A DNA stretch of 64,000 bases from an uncultured Pseudomonadota bacterium (GTDB taxonomy: Bacteria > Myxococcota_A > Bradymonadia > Bradymonadales > Bradymonadaceae): NCBI GenBank assembly GCA_913057905.1, contig CAJXPB010000010.1:49761-113760 (forward strand). Direction: 5' to 3'. Position 1 is the stretch's first letter. Every line of letters starts with the position of its first letter. Made by a program: the position numbers and the translations under genes. Below, in pieces: positions 9,878 through 18,173 of the stretch. Below the pieces are notes generated by a model. The model was given only the letters and a program-made list of their open reading frames with translations, searched no databases and had not been told where the DNA came from.

Positions 9878-11350
9878 ATGAAGCACAAGACTGCAAAACT
9901 CACCCTCGCGGCCGCCCTCGCCGGCGGCGGCATCCTCGCCCTCTCCTCGACGGTCGACGCCCAGGGGATCGGCCTCGACGAGTTCAAGCGAATGCTCGTG
10001 CCGACCCCGCGTATGATGTCACAGGGCGAGCAGATCTATCAGAACCAGTGCTCGAGCTGTCACGGCACCGACGGGACGGGCGCGTCGGACTACCCGGATG
10101 CTCGCTTTGCCAATCCGGTTCCGAACCTGGCCGAAAACCAGTATCGATACGGCGCCGGCCCGGTGTCGGTCTACAACACGATCACGCTCGGGCTTGAGGG
10201 CCGGACCAAGACCGACGAAGGTGAATCGTCGGACAAGGCGGCCTATCACCCGACCTACACCGACACGCTCCGGTATCAGGAGCGTTGGGCCGTCACCCAC
10301 TACGTGCGACGCGGCATCGGCTCGACCCCCGAGGCGACCGATTCGCCCGAGGTCTTGGCCGCCGCCAAACAACGCGCCATCAACGGTACCTGCAAACCGA
10401 GCATCAAGAAAAATTTGAGCAGCCGCGTGGAGCCGCCGGGCGAAGAGATGATGAAGAAGGCAGAACAGACCTACAAAGCCCAGTGTGCCACCTGTCACGG
10501 CGACACCGGCAAGGGCGACGGGCCCGCCGGCGGCGCATTGAACCCTCCACCGCGGAACTTTCACGCCAAAGAGGGCGAATGGGTCAACGGCACGAGTCCT
10601 TTCGGCATCTTTGATACGCTGGCCAACGGCATCGAAGGCGCCGCGATGGCCGCCTACCCGGACATCGATCCCGACGTCCGATGGGCCCTGGCTCACTACA
10701 TCCGCCAGTGGGTCCCCGACAGCAAGCTCCAGGAAGTCTCCGACGAACAGATCGTCAATGTTTGCCGCACCCAGAGTGCCCCGCCGCCCCCGGAACCGAT
10801 CACCGAACAGACCGCCCAGCGCGCGCTCATCGAAGCGCAGGAAGACCAGCGCATCTTTGAACTGACGATGTACGGTGAGCCCCGGGTCGACGAAGGCGCC
10901 GATCCCGCCGACGGCAAAGACGTCTTCGAAGCCCGGTGCACCAGTTGCCACACCAGCGACTCGGACGCGGAGCCGAAGATCCTCGGCCCGTACGGACTGC
11001 GTCGAGCGCCGTCTCGGAATCAAGCGCTTCCGCGACTTGTCATTCAACCCCGGCCGCTCTACCGGCAACACGCCGGAGGGTCGGTCAACGACTTCGCAAG
11101 ACGCGTGGCCGGAGGCGTCCATCGGACGCTTCCCGACATGACCGCCGCCGGGACGCTGACGACCAAGGAATGGCACGACCTTCAGGCCTACGTGGCGGGC
11201 TTTGACTCGCTGGAGACGGCAGGCCCGGTGCCGACCCTGGACCTTCTCAGCAAGGCCGAACAGTCCGCCAAAACTACGGACAACGGCGACGACGCGGCCG
11301 ACAAGAACGCCGAATCAAACCAAACCGACTCAACCGAGAACGCGAACTGA
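9878..11350 (+). CDS. Triheme c-type cytochrome between act and cox genes
   Basis: 490-residue secreted protein with a cleavable signal peptide (about 30 residues) and three CxxCH motifs: CSSCHG at residue 58, CATCHG near 203 and CTSCHT near 349. Each lies in a cytochrome c-like domain, and the linkers are long. The C-terminus is an acidic Asp/Asn-rich tail. Position between actF and coxB suggests it shuttles electrons from the Act complex to subunit II of the oxidase, or tethers the two into a supercomplex; this is inferred from context. Act-linked operons often carry one extra mono- or diheme cytochrome here, so three hemes is on the high side. Confidence 0.85.
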   Translation: MKHKTAKLTLAAALAGGGILALSSTVDAQGIGLDEFKRMLVPTPRMMSQGEQIYQNQCSSCHGTDGTGASDYPDARFANPVPNLAENQYRYGAGPVSVYNTITLGLEGRTKTDEGESSDKAAYHPTYTDTLRYQERWAVTHYVRRGIGSTPEATDSPEVLAAAKQRAINGTCKPSIKKNLSSRVEPPGEEMMKKAEQTYKAQCATCHGDTGKGDGPAGGALNPPPRNFHAKEGEWVNGTSPFGIFDTLANGIEGAAMAAYPDIDPDVRWALAHYIRQWVPDSKLQEVSDEQIVNVCRTQSAPPPPEPITEQTAQRALIEAQEDQRIFELTMYGEPRVDEGADPADGKDVFEARCTSCHTSDSDAEPKILGPYGLRRAPSRNQALPRLVIQPRPLYRQHAGGSVNDFARRVAGGVHRTLPDMTAAGTLTTKEWHDLQAYVAGFDSLETAGPVPTLDLLSKAEQSAKTTDNGDDAADKNAESNQTDSTENAN

Positions 11351-11437
11351 TACAGCAGACACCGTAACCGACACATTGCCATCGCCGACCCGATGCCAGG
11401 CGGGCGCTCCATGGCCCGCTGACATCGCCTGTTTCGT

Positions 11438-11467
11438 TTGACAATAATTACCGCCCAGCGGTAGATC
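11438..11467 (+). promoter_or_regulatory. candidate sigma70 promoter for the cox genes
   Basis: Perfect TTGACA at 11438-11443 followed after 17-18 bases by GTAGAT/TAGATC. It sits in the 226-base gap between the triheme cytochrome and the chosen coxB start, so the cox genes may be transcribed independently of act. Confidence 0.4.
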
Positions 11468-11576
11468 CTCACCCGCTTTGGAACGCGGCGCAGGCCTTCT
11501 ATTTGGGACGCCCCACCTGCCGGATTCGGGGGCCTCGCTTTCGCGGCGGAATTCCGACGACGTGACGCCAGACACT

Positions 11577-13277
11577 ATGAACGGTCCAGACAACCTCATT
11601 TCGCGCAACATTCGCCGCTACCTCCCGGCCGTCGCGGCCGTGCTGGCCATTATCGCTGTGCCCCTGGCCGCGTATGCGGTCCCCGGGTCGGGCCCGATGG
11701 TCTCGGTCGATTCGTACAACGGTGAGAACATCACCGAGTTGTACAACGTCATCGCCAAGATCTGTCTGGGTATCCTGATCCTGGTCGAGGGCATCCTGTT
11801 CGTGGCCATCTTCAAGTTTCGGCGCCGCTCCGACGACGAGCAGCCCGAACAGGTCCACGGCAACTTCAAACTCGAACTCGGATGGACCCTCGCAGCACTG
11901 ATCATCCAGGTCTTTATCGGATTCAAGACCGTCGATGTGATGTTCGAGGTCGAACAGGAGCCCGAACAGGACCCCGAAATCGTCGTCGAGGCGATCGCAT
12001 ATCAGTGGAACTGGAAATTCAGGTACCCGGAACAGGAGTTTCGCGGGCAGAAGTTCGGCGGATTCACCACCAGCAACCTCGTGGTTCCGGCCAACTCGCT
12101 CGTCGAGCTCGACGTGACCTCCGAGGACGTCCTGCACGCCCTCTTCATCCCGGAGCTGGGCGTCAAGATCGACGCGGTTCCCGGTCGGTACAACTACTGG
12201 TGGTTCAACGCCGCCGGGCCGAATTCGACGGCAAATGTCGATTTCGAGCAGCGCGACACACAGCAGCAAGAACAGCTCACCACGACCCGAACCGACTACC
12301 TCTCGTTCCTGCGACCCCAGGGCACGCCCCGCAGCGTCGCCAAGGAGCGCACCAAACAGGGGGTCGACTACCTGGGCAGCAAGCCCGTGCCGGAGGTCTC
12401 CCCGTTCGCCACGTATGATGCGCGGGAATATGTCGGCATGTGCGCCGAACTTTGCGGCAGTGGCCACTGGAACATGTACTTCCGGACCGTGGCGATGACG
12501 CCGTCGAGCTTTGAACAGTGGCTCGTCGACCGGCGCAAGGCAGCCCAGTCGGCCGACGCCGACGGAGCCGCCGTCTACTCCGCCAATTGCGCCCAGTGCC
12601 ACCAGGGCGACGGTCAGGGACTGGGCGCCCAGTTCCCGCCGCTCGTCGACACCCAGTGGACCAACAAAGACACCGAAGAGTCGCGACGAAAACACATCAA
12701 CGTCGTACTGATGGGCTCGAACGCCGAGTCCCTTCAGGGAGACACCACCGTCAAAGGCGACACCTACAGCGGCATCAACATGGCGTCGCACTCTCAGCTC
12801 AATGACGCCGAAGTGGCCGCCGTCATCAACCATGAGCGCACCAGTTGGGGCAACAGCGGGGGCAAAATCACACCCGACGATGTCAAGAAGGTTCGAGAGG
12901 AGCTGGGCCTCGAGCCGCGGCCCGTCGTGCGGGCCGGTGAGGTGGCGCCCGCTACGCTGAAGCAAGAGGGCGAGCGCCTCTATTCGGCCTGCGTGAGCTG
13001 TCACGGCGAGAAGGGCACCGGCGTGGGTCAGGCTCCCGGCTTGATCAACAGTCCGAAGGTACTGGGCACCGTTCAGGGGTTTGCCGAGACGTTGCTGACC
13101 CGATGGGGCGTCGACAACAACGTCCCGGGTAGCCACAGCCCGATGGGCCGGCGCATGAGCAACCGGGAGCTGGCCGCACTGATGACCTACGTCCGGCAGG
13201 CCTGGGGCAACGAGGGCAGCCCGATCCAACCGCCCGAAATTCAGAAGGTTCGCAAACAGTTTCAGTCCAACGAGTAA
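11577..13277 (+). CDS. coxB: Cytochrome c oxidase subunit II with two fused cytochrome c domains
   Basis: 566-residue subunit II of a caa3-type heme-copper oxidase. Signal/anchor segments at the N-terminus precede two membrane helices and a cupredoxin domain whose CuA ligands are visible as CAELCGSGHWNM (Cys289, Cys293, His297, Met300) plus the upstream His in VLHALFIPELG. Two cytochrome c motifs follow, CAQCH at residue 338 and CVSCH at 472. Most caa3 subunits II carry one fused heme domain, so a second is notable. The frame opens at 11478, but the ATG at 11577 starts just before the first hydrophobic segment. First gene of coxBACD. Confidence 0.92.
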   Translation: MNGPDNLISRNIRRYLPAVAAVLAIIAVPLAAYAVPGSGPMVSVDSYNGENITELYNVIAKICLGILILVEGILFVAIFKFRRRSDDEQPEQVHGNFKLELGWTLAALIIQVFIGFKTVDVMFEVEQEPEQDPEIVVEAIAYQWNWKFRYPEQEFRGQKFGGFTTSNLVVPANSLVELDVTSEDVLHALFIPELGVKIDAVPGRYNYWWFNAAGPNSTANVDFEQRDTQQQEQLTTTRTDYLSFLRPQGTPRSVAKERTKQGVDYLGSKPVPEVSPFATYDAREYVGMCAELCGSGHWNMYFRTVAMTPSSFEQWLVDRRKAAQSADADGAAVYSANCAQCHQGDGQGLGAQFPPLVDTQWTNKDTEESRRKHINVVLMGSNAESLQGDTTVKGDTYSGINMASHSQLNDAEVAAVINHERTSWGNSGGKITPDDVKKVREELGLEPRPVVRAGEVAPATLKQEGERLYSACVSCHGEKGTGVGQAPGLINSPKVLGTVQGFAETLLTRWGVDNNVPGSHSPMGRRMSNRELAALMTYVRQAWGNEGSPIQPPEIQKVRKQFQSNE

Positions 13278-13278
13278 T

Positions 13279-13296
13279 CTAGCACATCAGCTAGAG
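13279..13296 (+). other. short hairpin between coxB and coxA
   Basis: TCTAGC (13279-13284) and GCTAGA (13291-13296) form a 6-bp stem with a 6-nt loop immediately after the coxB stop, followed by a short CTTTT run. It could stabilise or attenuate the transcript between subunits II and I, but the stem is weak and termination is doubtful. Confidence 0.3.
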
Positions 13297-13321
13297 ACTC
13301 TTTTGCAGCAGAGGGACCGTC

Positions 13322-14989
13322 ATGAGCCAATCAGATGCCATGGGCTTTCTGAGTCCACTGACCGAGAAGGCTGAAAACTCCTGGTTCTGGTACATCAAAG
13401 AGTGGGTCTGCTCGACCGATGCCAAGCGCATCGGCCTGATGTACATCATCTTCGGGATCTTGATGGGGGTTATCGGCGGCGTGCTGTCGATCCTGATCCG
13501 CATCGAGCTCTTCTCCGCCGGGGCCGACATCATGTCGGAGACGTTCTACGCGACGCTGCCCGGCATGCACGCCACCCTGATGATCTTCTTCTTTGTCATC
13601 CCGATCTTTACGGGTGTCGGGAACTTCGTGGTGCCGATCCAAATCGGGGCCCCGGATATGGCCTTCCCGCGTCTGAACCTGGCCGGCTTCTGGATCCTCC
13701 CGGCCGCCGCGGCGATGGCCCTGAGCGCGTACCTCGTGCCCAAGGGGGCGCCCGGCTTCGGATGGACTGGCTACCCACCGCTGTCCGTCCAGGCGAGCCT
13801 GGGGGCAGACCTATGGATTGCAGCGATCATTCTGGTGGGGACCAGCTCCACGATGGCGGCGGTCAACTTCCTATCGACCGTCTTCAACATGCGCTGCAAG
13901 AACATGACCCTCTTCCAGATGCCGCTGTTTACCTGGTCTCTGGTGGTCACGTCGTTTCTGATTCTGGCGTCGACTCCGGTGCTGACCAGCGCCATGATGA
14001 TGCTGGAGCTGCAGCGTACATTCCCGGCCGCCTTCCACTTCTTTGACCCGCAGGGCGGCGGTGACCCGATTCTGTACCAGCACCTCTTCTGGTTTTACTC
14101 CCACCCGGCCGTCTACATCATGATCCTGCCGGGCTTCGGGCTGATCAGCGAGGTCATCCCAACGTTCTCGCGCAAACCGATCTTTGGATACGCCGTGATG
14201 GCCTGGTCGATGATCGCCATCGCCGTGCTCGGGTTCGTCGTCTGGGCGCACCACATGTTCACCACGGGCATCGCACTGCGCGTCCGCATGGCCTTCATGC
14301 TGTTGACGATGCTGATCGCCGTGCCCACGGGCATCAAGATCTTTAGTTGGCTGGCCACGATGTGGGGCGGCTCGCTGAGCTTTAAGACACCGATGTTGTT
14401 TGCCGTCGGATTCATCGCCATGTTCACCATCGGCGGTCTGTCGGGCGTCGTGCTGGCGAGTGTGCCCGTCGACATCCAGTTGCACGATACGTACTACGTG
14501 GTCGCCCACATCCACTACGTGCTCGTGGCCGGCTCGGTCATGACCATCTGGGCGGGCATCTACTACTGGTGGCCCAAGATGACCGGACGCTTCTATCACG
14601 AGGGGCTCGGGAAGTTTCACTTCTGGGTCACGACCATCTTCATCAACGTCACCTTCTTCATCCAGCACTACCTCGGCATGCAGGGCATGCCGCGGCGTTA
14701 CTTCGACTACGACCCTCAGTTCGAGTGGGCGAACGCGATCTCGAGCCTCGGGTCATTTGCACTGTTCAGCGTTCAATTCGTCGCACTGGGCAACCTGGTA
14801 TGGAGTCTCTACGCTGGCCGGCAAGCCGAGGCCAATGCCTGGGAAGACGGCGAGACACTCGAGTGGGACATCTCTTCGCCGCCGCCGCATCACAACTTCC
14901 CGGAGCCGCCCGTCTGGGAGCCGGTCGACCGCTCGCACGACGAAGAAGAGGGCCACGAACTGCAACCCCAACCGAGCCCCGCTGAATAA
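13322..14989 (+). CDS. coxA: Cytochrome c oxidase subunit I (A2-type heme-copper oxidase)
   Basis: 555-residue catalytic subunit with about 12 helices. Visible hallmarks are [14 protein letters not shown] (low-spin heme ligand), [18 protein letters not shown] (CuB ligand helix), [10 protein letters not shown] (CuB histidines) and [15 protein letters not shown] (heme ligands). The helix VI motif is YSHPAVY rather than GHPEVY: the D-channel Glu is replaced by a Tyr-Ser pair (Tyr259-Ser260), which defines the A2 subfamily, as in the Rhodothermus caa3 oxidase. It reduces oxygen to water and pumps protons. A GAGGGA ribosome site lies 7 bases before the ATG. The C-terminus is a charged Glu/His-rich tail. 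Confidence 0.96.
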   Translation: MSQSDAMGFLSPLTEKAENSWFWYIKEWVCSTDAKRIGLMYIIFGILMGVIGGVLSILIRIELFSAGADIMSETFYATLPGMHATLMIFFFVIPIFTGVGNFVVPIQIGAPDMAFPRLNLAGFWILPAAAAMALSAYLVPKGAPGFGWTGYPPLSVQASLGADLWIAAIILVGTSSTMAAVNFLSTVFNMRCKNMTLFQMPLFTWSLVVTSFLILASTPVLTSAMMMLELQRTFPAAFHFFDPQGGGDPILYQHLFWFYSHPAVYIMILPGFGLISEVIPTFSRKPIFGYAVMAWSMIAIAVLGFVVWAHHMFTTGIALRVRMAFMLLTMLIAVPTGIKIFSWLATMWGGSLSFKTPMLFAVGFIAMFTIGGLSGVVLASVPVDIQLHDTYYVVAHIHYVLVAGSVMTIWAGIYYWWPKMTGRFYHEGLGKFHFWVTTIFINVTFFIQHYLGMQGMPRRYFDYDPQFEWANAISSLGSFALFSVQFVALGNLVWSLYAGRQAEANAWEDGETLEWDISSPPPHHNFPEPPVWEPVDRSHDEEEGHELQPQPSPAE

Positions 14990-15071
14990 CGGGCCGGGAT
15001 CGGGGCCGCTCGATGGCGGCCCCGACATCGATGACTGCTACTGATACTGACGCAATTACCAGGAACTGACG

Positions 15072-15695
15072 ATGGCTGCTCAAGTCGAGGCTGGCGCCGA
15101 GAATCTCGGCGTTGAAAATGGAAAGATCGGCATGTGGACCTTTCTGGTTATGGACGCCATGACCTTCGCTGGGTTCCTCGCCGGATACGCCCGTCTGAGG
15201 TGGTCGCCCGGCAGCGGGTGGCCGATGCCGTACGAGACCTTCGGGGTCATCGGCATCCAGTTGACCGCCTTCAATACCTTCGTGTTGATCTGCAGCTCGG
15301 TCTCGATGGTCCACGTACTGGCCGAGACGATGAAGGGGAATCTGAAGCGGGCCGAAAACTGGATGCTGGCCACCATCTTCGGGGGGCTCTTCTTTCTGGG
15401 TGTGCAGGGCTACGAGTGGACGCACCTGATCATGGACAAGTGGCCCCACATGCTCAGCGCCGGCGCGGCCCCGCCAGCCTACAACAGTAACTTCGCGTCG
15501 ACGTTTCTGAATCTCACCGGATTCCACGGCGCCCACGTCGCCGTCGGGGTCATGTACAACGTGATCATGTATCTGGGGCTACGTCGCGGGAAGATCGACC
15601 AGGACAATGCCTCGCTGATCGAGATCGCTGGGCTGTACTGGCACTTTGTCGATCTCATCTGGATCCTGGTCTTTACCTTCGTCTATCTGATTTAG
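15072..15695 (+). CDS. coxC: Cytochrome c oxidase subunit III
   Basis: 207-residue membrane protein with five hydrophobic segments, matching the short bacterial form of subunit III. Family-like features are KIGMWTFLVMDAMTFAG near the N-terminus, the FLGVQGYEWTHL region and the NLTGFHGAHVAVGVMYN helix with its conserved His, then the terminal YWHFVDLIWILVF helix. Subunit III stabilises the catalytic core. An AGGAA ribosome site precedes the ATG by 7 bases. Confidence 0.94.
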   Translation: MAAQVEAGAENLGVENGKIGMWTFLVMDAMTFAGFLAGYARLRWSPGSGWPMPYETFGVIGIQLTAFNTFVLICSSVSMVHVLAETMKGNLKRAENWMLATIFGGLFFLGVQGYEWTHLIMDKWPHMLSAGAAPPAYNSNFASTFLNLTGFHGAHVAVGVMYNVIMYLGLRRGKIDQDNASLIEIAGLYWHFVDLIWILVFTFVYLI

Positions 15696-15757
15696 CGACG
15701 TAGAGACCGAACGACGACACCTGCTGACGTTCAACTCCGCAGTCTGAGAGCATCGCG

Positions 15758-16207
15758 ATGGCACACGAGCAAAAGACATTTCTGGGCATCGACTTTCTGT
15801 ATTCCACCTACATGTACGTCTGGGTGGCGCTTCTGGTGCTGACGGTCGTCGAGGTCATCGTCCCCGAGCCCTCTCTGATCGGTCTGTCGGCGTTTCCCCG
15901 ATGGGTCGTCGTCCTGTCACTGATCATGTTGGCGCTGGGCAAGACCTTCATGGTCGCCTGGTACTACATGCACCTCATCGACGAGCGGCCCTCGATCATC
16001 GGGATTGCCTGCGCGCCATTTATCTTCTCGGTCTTCCTGACGATCGGACTGTGGCCGCACCGCGCGCAGATGCCCGAAGAGCCGACGTCATCGAACCAGC
16101 AGCCCGCAGCCGAATCCGTCGAACGGGCAGCCGCCGACGGTGCGTCCGACGAGCCATCTTCGGCAGGAATGACGCTGGCCGCGGATTCGTTGTCCCAGTC
16201 CAAGTAA
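15758..16207 (+). CDS. coxD: Cytochrome c oxidase subunit IV family protein
   Basis: 149-residue protein with three membrane helices in its first 100 residues and a polar Ser/Glu/Ala-rich tail. The WVALLVLTVVEVIVP and MVAWYYMHLIDERP segments resemble prokaryotic caa3 subunit IV. This small subunit aids assembly of the CuB centre in related oxidases. It follows coxC after 62 bases and precedes ctaB after 42. The tail of about 45 residues is longer than usual for the family. Confidence 0.85.
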   Translation: MAHEQKTFLGIDFLYSTYMYVWVALLVLTVVEVIVPEPSLIGLSAFPRWVVVLSLIMLALGKTFMVAWYYMHLIDERPSIIGIACAPFIFSVFLTIGLWPHRAQMPEEPTSSNQQPAAESVERAAADGASDEPSSAGMTLAADSLSQSK

Positions 16208-16249
16208 TCCCCCCTTCAATCGACCCGAATCTGAGACCGACGGCTAACG

Positions 16250-17320
16250 ATGAGCGGGAACGCAACCACAACGTCCCGAACCGATGAATGGAGCGGCTGG
16301 TTCCGCTCTGTCGGTCAGCTTTTGTTGGACTATCGAGAGTTGACCAAACCGCGGATCGTTCACCTCCTGGTCGTCACGACCTTCTGTACGATGCTCGTGG
16401 CGCAGAGAGGCGTCCCGTCGTGGAGCCTGATCTTTTGGACCATCCTCGGCACGGCGATGACCAGCGGCTCCGCCCAGGCCATCAACATGGTCTGGGATCG
16501 TGACATCGACGCCATCATGGAGCGCACCAAGACACGCCCGATCGTGCAGGGCCGGATCTCGCCGGAGGCGGCGCTCGTCTTCGCGGGCGTGCTGGGACTG
16601 CTCGGCGTCCTGACCCTGACGTGGTTCGTCAACCCACTGGCCGCGCAGATGGCGATGGCCGGTCACGCCTTCTACGTGCTCATCTACACGATGTGGCTGA
16701 AGCGATCGACGCCCCAGAATATCGTCATCGGTGGGGCCGCCGGTGCCTTTCCACCGCTGATCGGATGGGCCGCCGTCACCGGAGACTTGAGCCTTACAGC
16801 CTGGCTGATCTTCGGCGTCATCTTCCTCTGGACGCCCCCGCATTTCTGGGCACTCGCGCTCTACAAAGATACCGACTATCAAGCCGCCGGCGTCCCCATG
16901 ATGCCAGTCGCACGGGGGGCGGCGACGACCAAATTCCAGATGATGGTCTACACCGCCCTGCTCATCGGCGTCACCGTCCTGCTCGGACTGGTCGGCCTGA
17001 TGGGGATCGTCTATCTGGCGGCGGCGATCGTGCTGGGAGGGATCTTCGCGTACTGCAACATTCGGTGTGCATTCGAGACCGACGGCCACACCTGGGCCAA
17101 ACGGACCTTCGCCTGCTCGCTCATCTATCTCGCCCTGCTCTTTGGGGCGATGTCCGCCGACGCGGTCAACACATTTCACTTCACCGAATCCCGCCGGCTG
17201 ACCAGCATCGAACGCGAAGCCGACCGGATCCGCGACCAACGGTCGTTGGAAGACCTGCGGGAACTGAATGGTCAGACCCTCACGTCGAAGTCTTCTTCAC
17301 AGACCAAAACCTCCCCGTAG
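16250..17320 (+). CDS. ctaB: Protoheme IX farnesyltransferase (heme O synthase)
   Basis: 356-residue UbiA-type prenyltransferase that attaches a farnesyl group to heme b, giving heme O for the oxidase. The prenyl-diphosphate site is visible as NMVWDRDIDAIMERTKTRP, with the second Asp-containing loop at ALALYKDTDYQAAGVPMMP. Nine hydrophobic segments are expected. The C-terminus runs about 50 residues past the usual end as a charged Arg/Glu/Ser tail. It belongs to the cox block and is followed 28 bases later by cox11. Confidence 0.95.
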   Translation: MSGNATTTSRTDEWSGWFRSVGQLLLDYRELTKPRIVHLLVVTTFCTMLVAQRGVPSWSLIFWTILGTAMTSGSAQAINMVWDRDIDAIMERTKTRPIVQGRISPEAALVFAGVLGLLGVLTLTWFVNPLAAQMAMAGHAFYVLIYTMWLKRSTPQNIVIGGAAGAFPPLIGWAAVTGDLSLTAWLIFGVIFLWTPPHFWALALYKDTDYQAAGVPMMPVARGAATTKFQMMVYTALLIGVTVLLGLVGLMGIVYLAAAIVLGGIFAYCNIRCAFETDGHTWAKRTFACSLIYLALLFGAMSADAVNTFHFTESRRLTSIEREADRIRDQRSLEDLRELNGQTLTSKSSSQTKTSP

Positions 17321-17348
17321 CCCGATCCCCTGAACACCCACACACGCC

Positions 17349-17972
17349 ATGACTCAGGACAAACCATCATCTCAGGGGGACGCTCACCACGATTCCCACG
17401 ATTCTGATTCGGCCCGACAGCAAGCCGACAATGCCCGATTTTTGAAATATATCGTCGGGTTCATCCTCGCCATGTTTCTCGTCGGCTGGGGTTCGATTCC
17501 CCTCTACCGGATCGTCTGTAAGTCCCTGGATCCAGGGGGCTCTTCCTGGCAAAATGGCAGTACCGATTCCTACGAGGGGGTGACCGTCGACGAATCGCGC
17601 ACCATCGAGGTTCGGTTCACGGCCAATGTTCAGAACAACCTCCCCTGGACCTTCGGGCCCGAGACTCCCTCGGTCGATGTCCATCCGGGCCAAAAGAAGC
17701 TCGTGAACTTCACCTCCACGAACCTCAATCAGAATCGGTCGATCATGGGCAAGGCGGTCTACGACATCAATCCGCCCGAAGCAGGCCAGTATTTCAAGAA
17801 GATCGAATGCTTCTGCTTTACGCAGCAGACGCTCGATCCGGGACAGACCCGGGAGATGCCGCTGTACTTCTGGTTCGACCCCGACGTTCCCAAGTCAATC
17901 GACCGCGTCACGCTCGCCTACACGTTCTTCAACGCGGAATCGTCGCGGTCTCGCCAGCACACCAAGCGCTGA
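17349..17972 (+). CDS. ctaG: Cytochrome c oxidase copper-assembly protein Cox11/CtaG
   Basis: 207-residue protein with one N-terminal membrane helix (about residues 34-54) and a periplasmic immunoglobulin-like domain. The copper-binding CFCF motif is present in KIECFCFTQQTL, and the family end DPDVPKSIDRVTLAYTFF is well kept. Cox11 delivers copper to the CuB site of subunit I. The N-terminus is an acidic, His/Asp/Ser-rich extension before the helix. It lies directly between ctaB and a short membrane-protein gene. Confidence 0.94.
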   Translation: MTQDKPSSQGDAHHDSHDSDSARQQADNARFLKYIVGFILAMFLVGWGSIPLYRIVCKSLDPGGSSWQNGSTDSYEGVTVDESRTIEVRFTANVQNNLPWTFGPETPSVDVHPGQKKLVNFTSTNLNQNRSIMGKAVYDINPPEAGQYFKKIECFCFTQQTLDPGQTREMPLYFWFDPDVPKSIDRVTLAYTFFNAESSRSRQHTKR

Positions 17973-17993
17973 CTCTCCTTCACCACCGTACCC

Positions 17994-18161
17994 ATGGCTG
18001 AATCGTCCGGTGACTCAGACGCAGACTCCCAGAGGCAAGAAGACCATCCCTACACGTCTCCGCCGCCCGAAGATGTCCGTCGGCGCAACCTGATCACCGG
18101 GGCCCTTCTTCTCCTCTTTATCCTGGTGATCGTCGGCATCTCCGTCTGGTCGCGGGTCTGA
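17994..18161 (+). CDS. Small single-helix membrane protein in the cox cluster (hypothetical)
   Basis: A 55-residue protein starting at the ATG at 17994, 21 bases after cox11, and ending 12 bases before the next gene. The first half is polar and acidic (DSDADSQRQED), followed by PPPEDVRRRN and then one hydrophobic helix, ITGALLLLFILVIVGISVW, ending SRV. That topology (cytoplasmic charged N-terminus, positive-inside residues, one helix) and its place among assembly factors suggest a small accessory subunit or assembly factor of the oxidase, comparable in position to other short cox-cluster proteins. No family could be assigned. Confidence 0.65.
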   Translation: MAESSGDSDADSQRQEDHPYTSPPPEDVRRRNLITGALLLLFILVIVGISVWSRV

Positions 18162-18173
18162 CAGGCGACTAGC

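Noticed and set aside
8343..9896. Long - strand frame opposite actF
   Set aside because: Shadow of actF, with low-complexity Arg/Gln/Asp sequence and no ribosome site.
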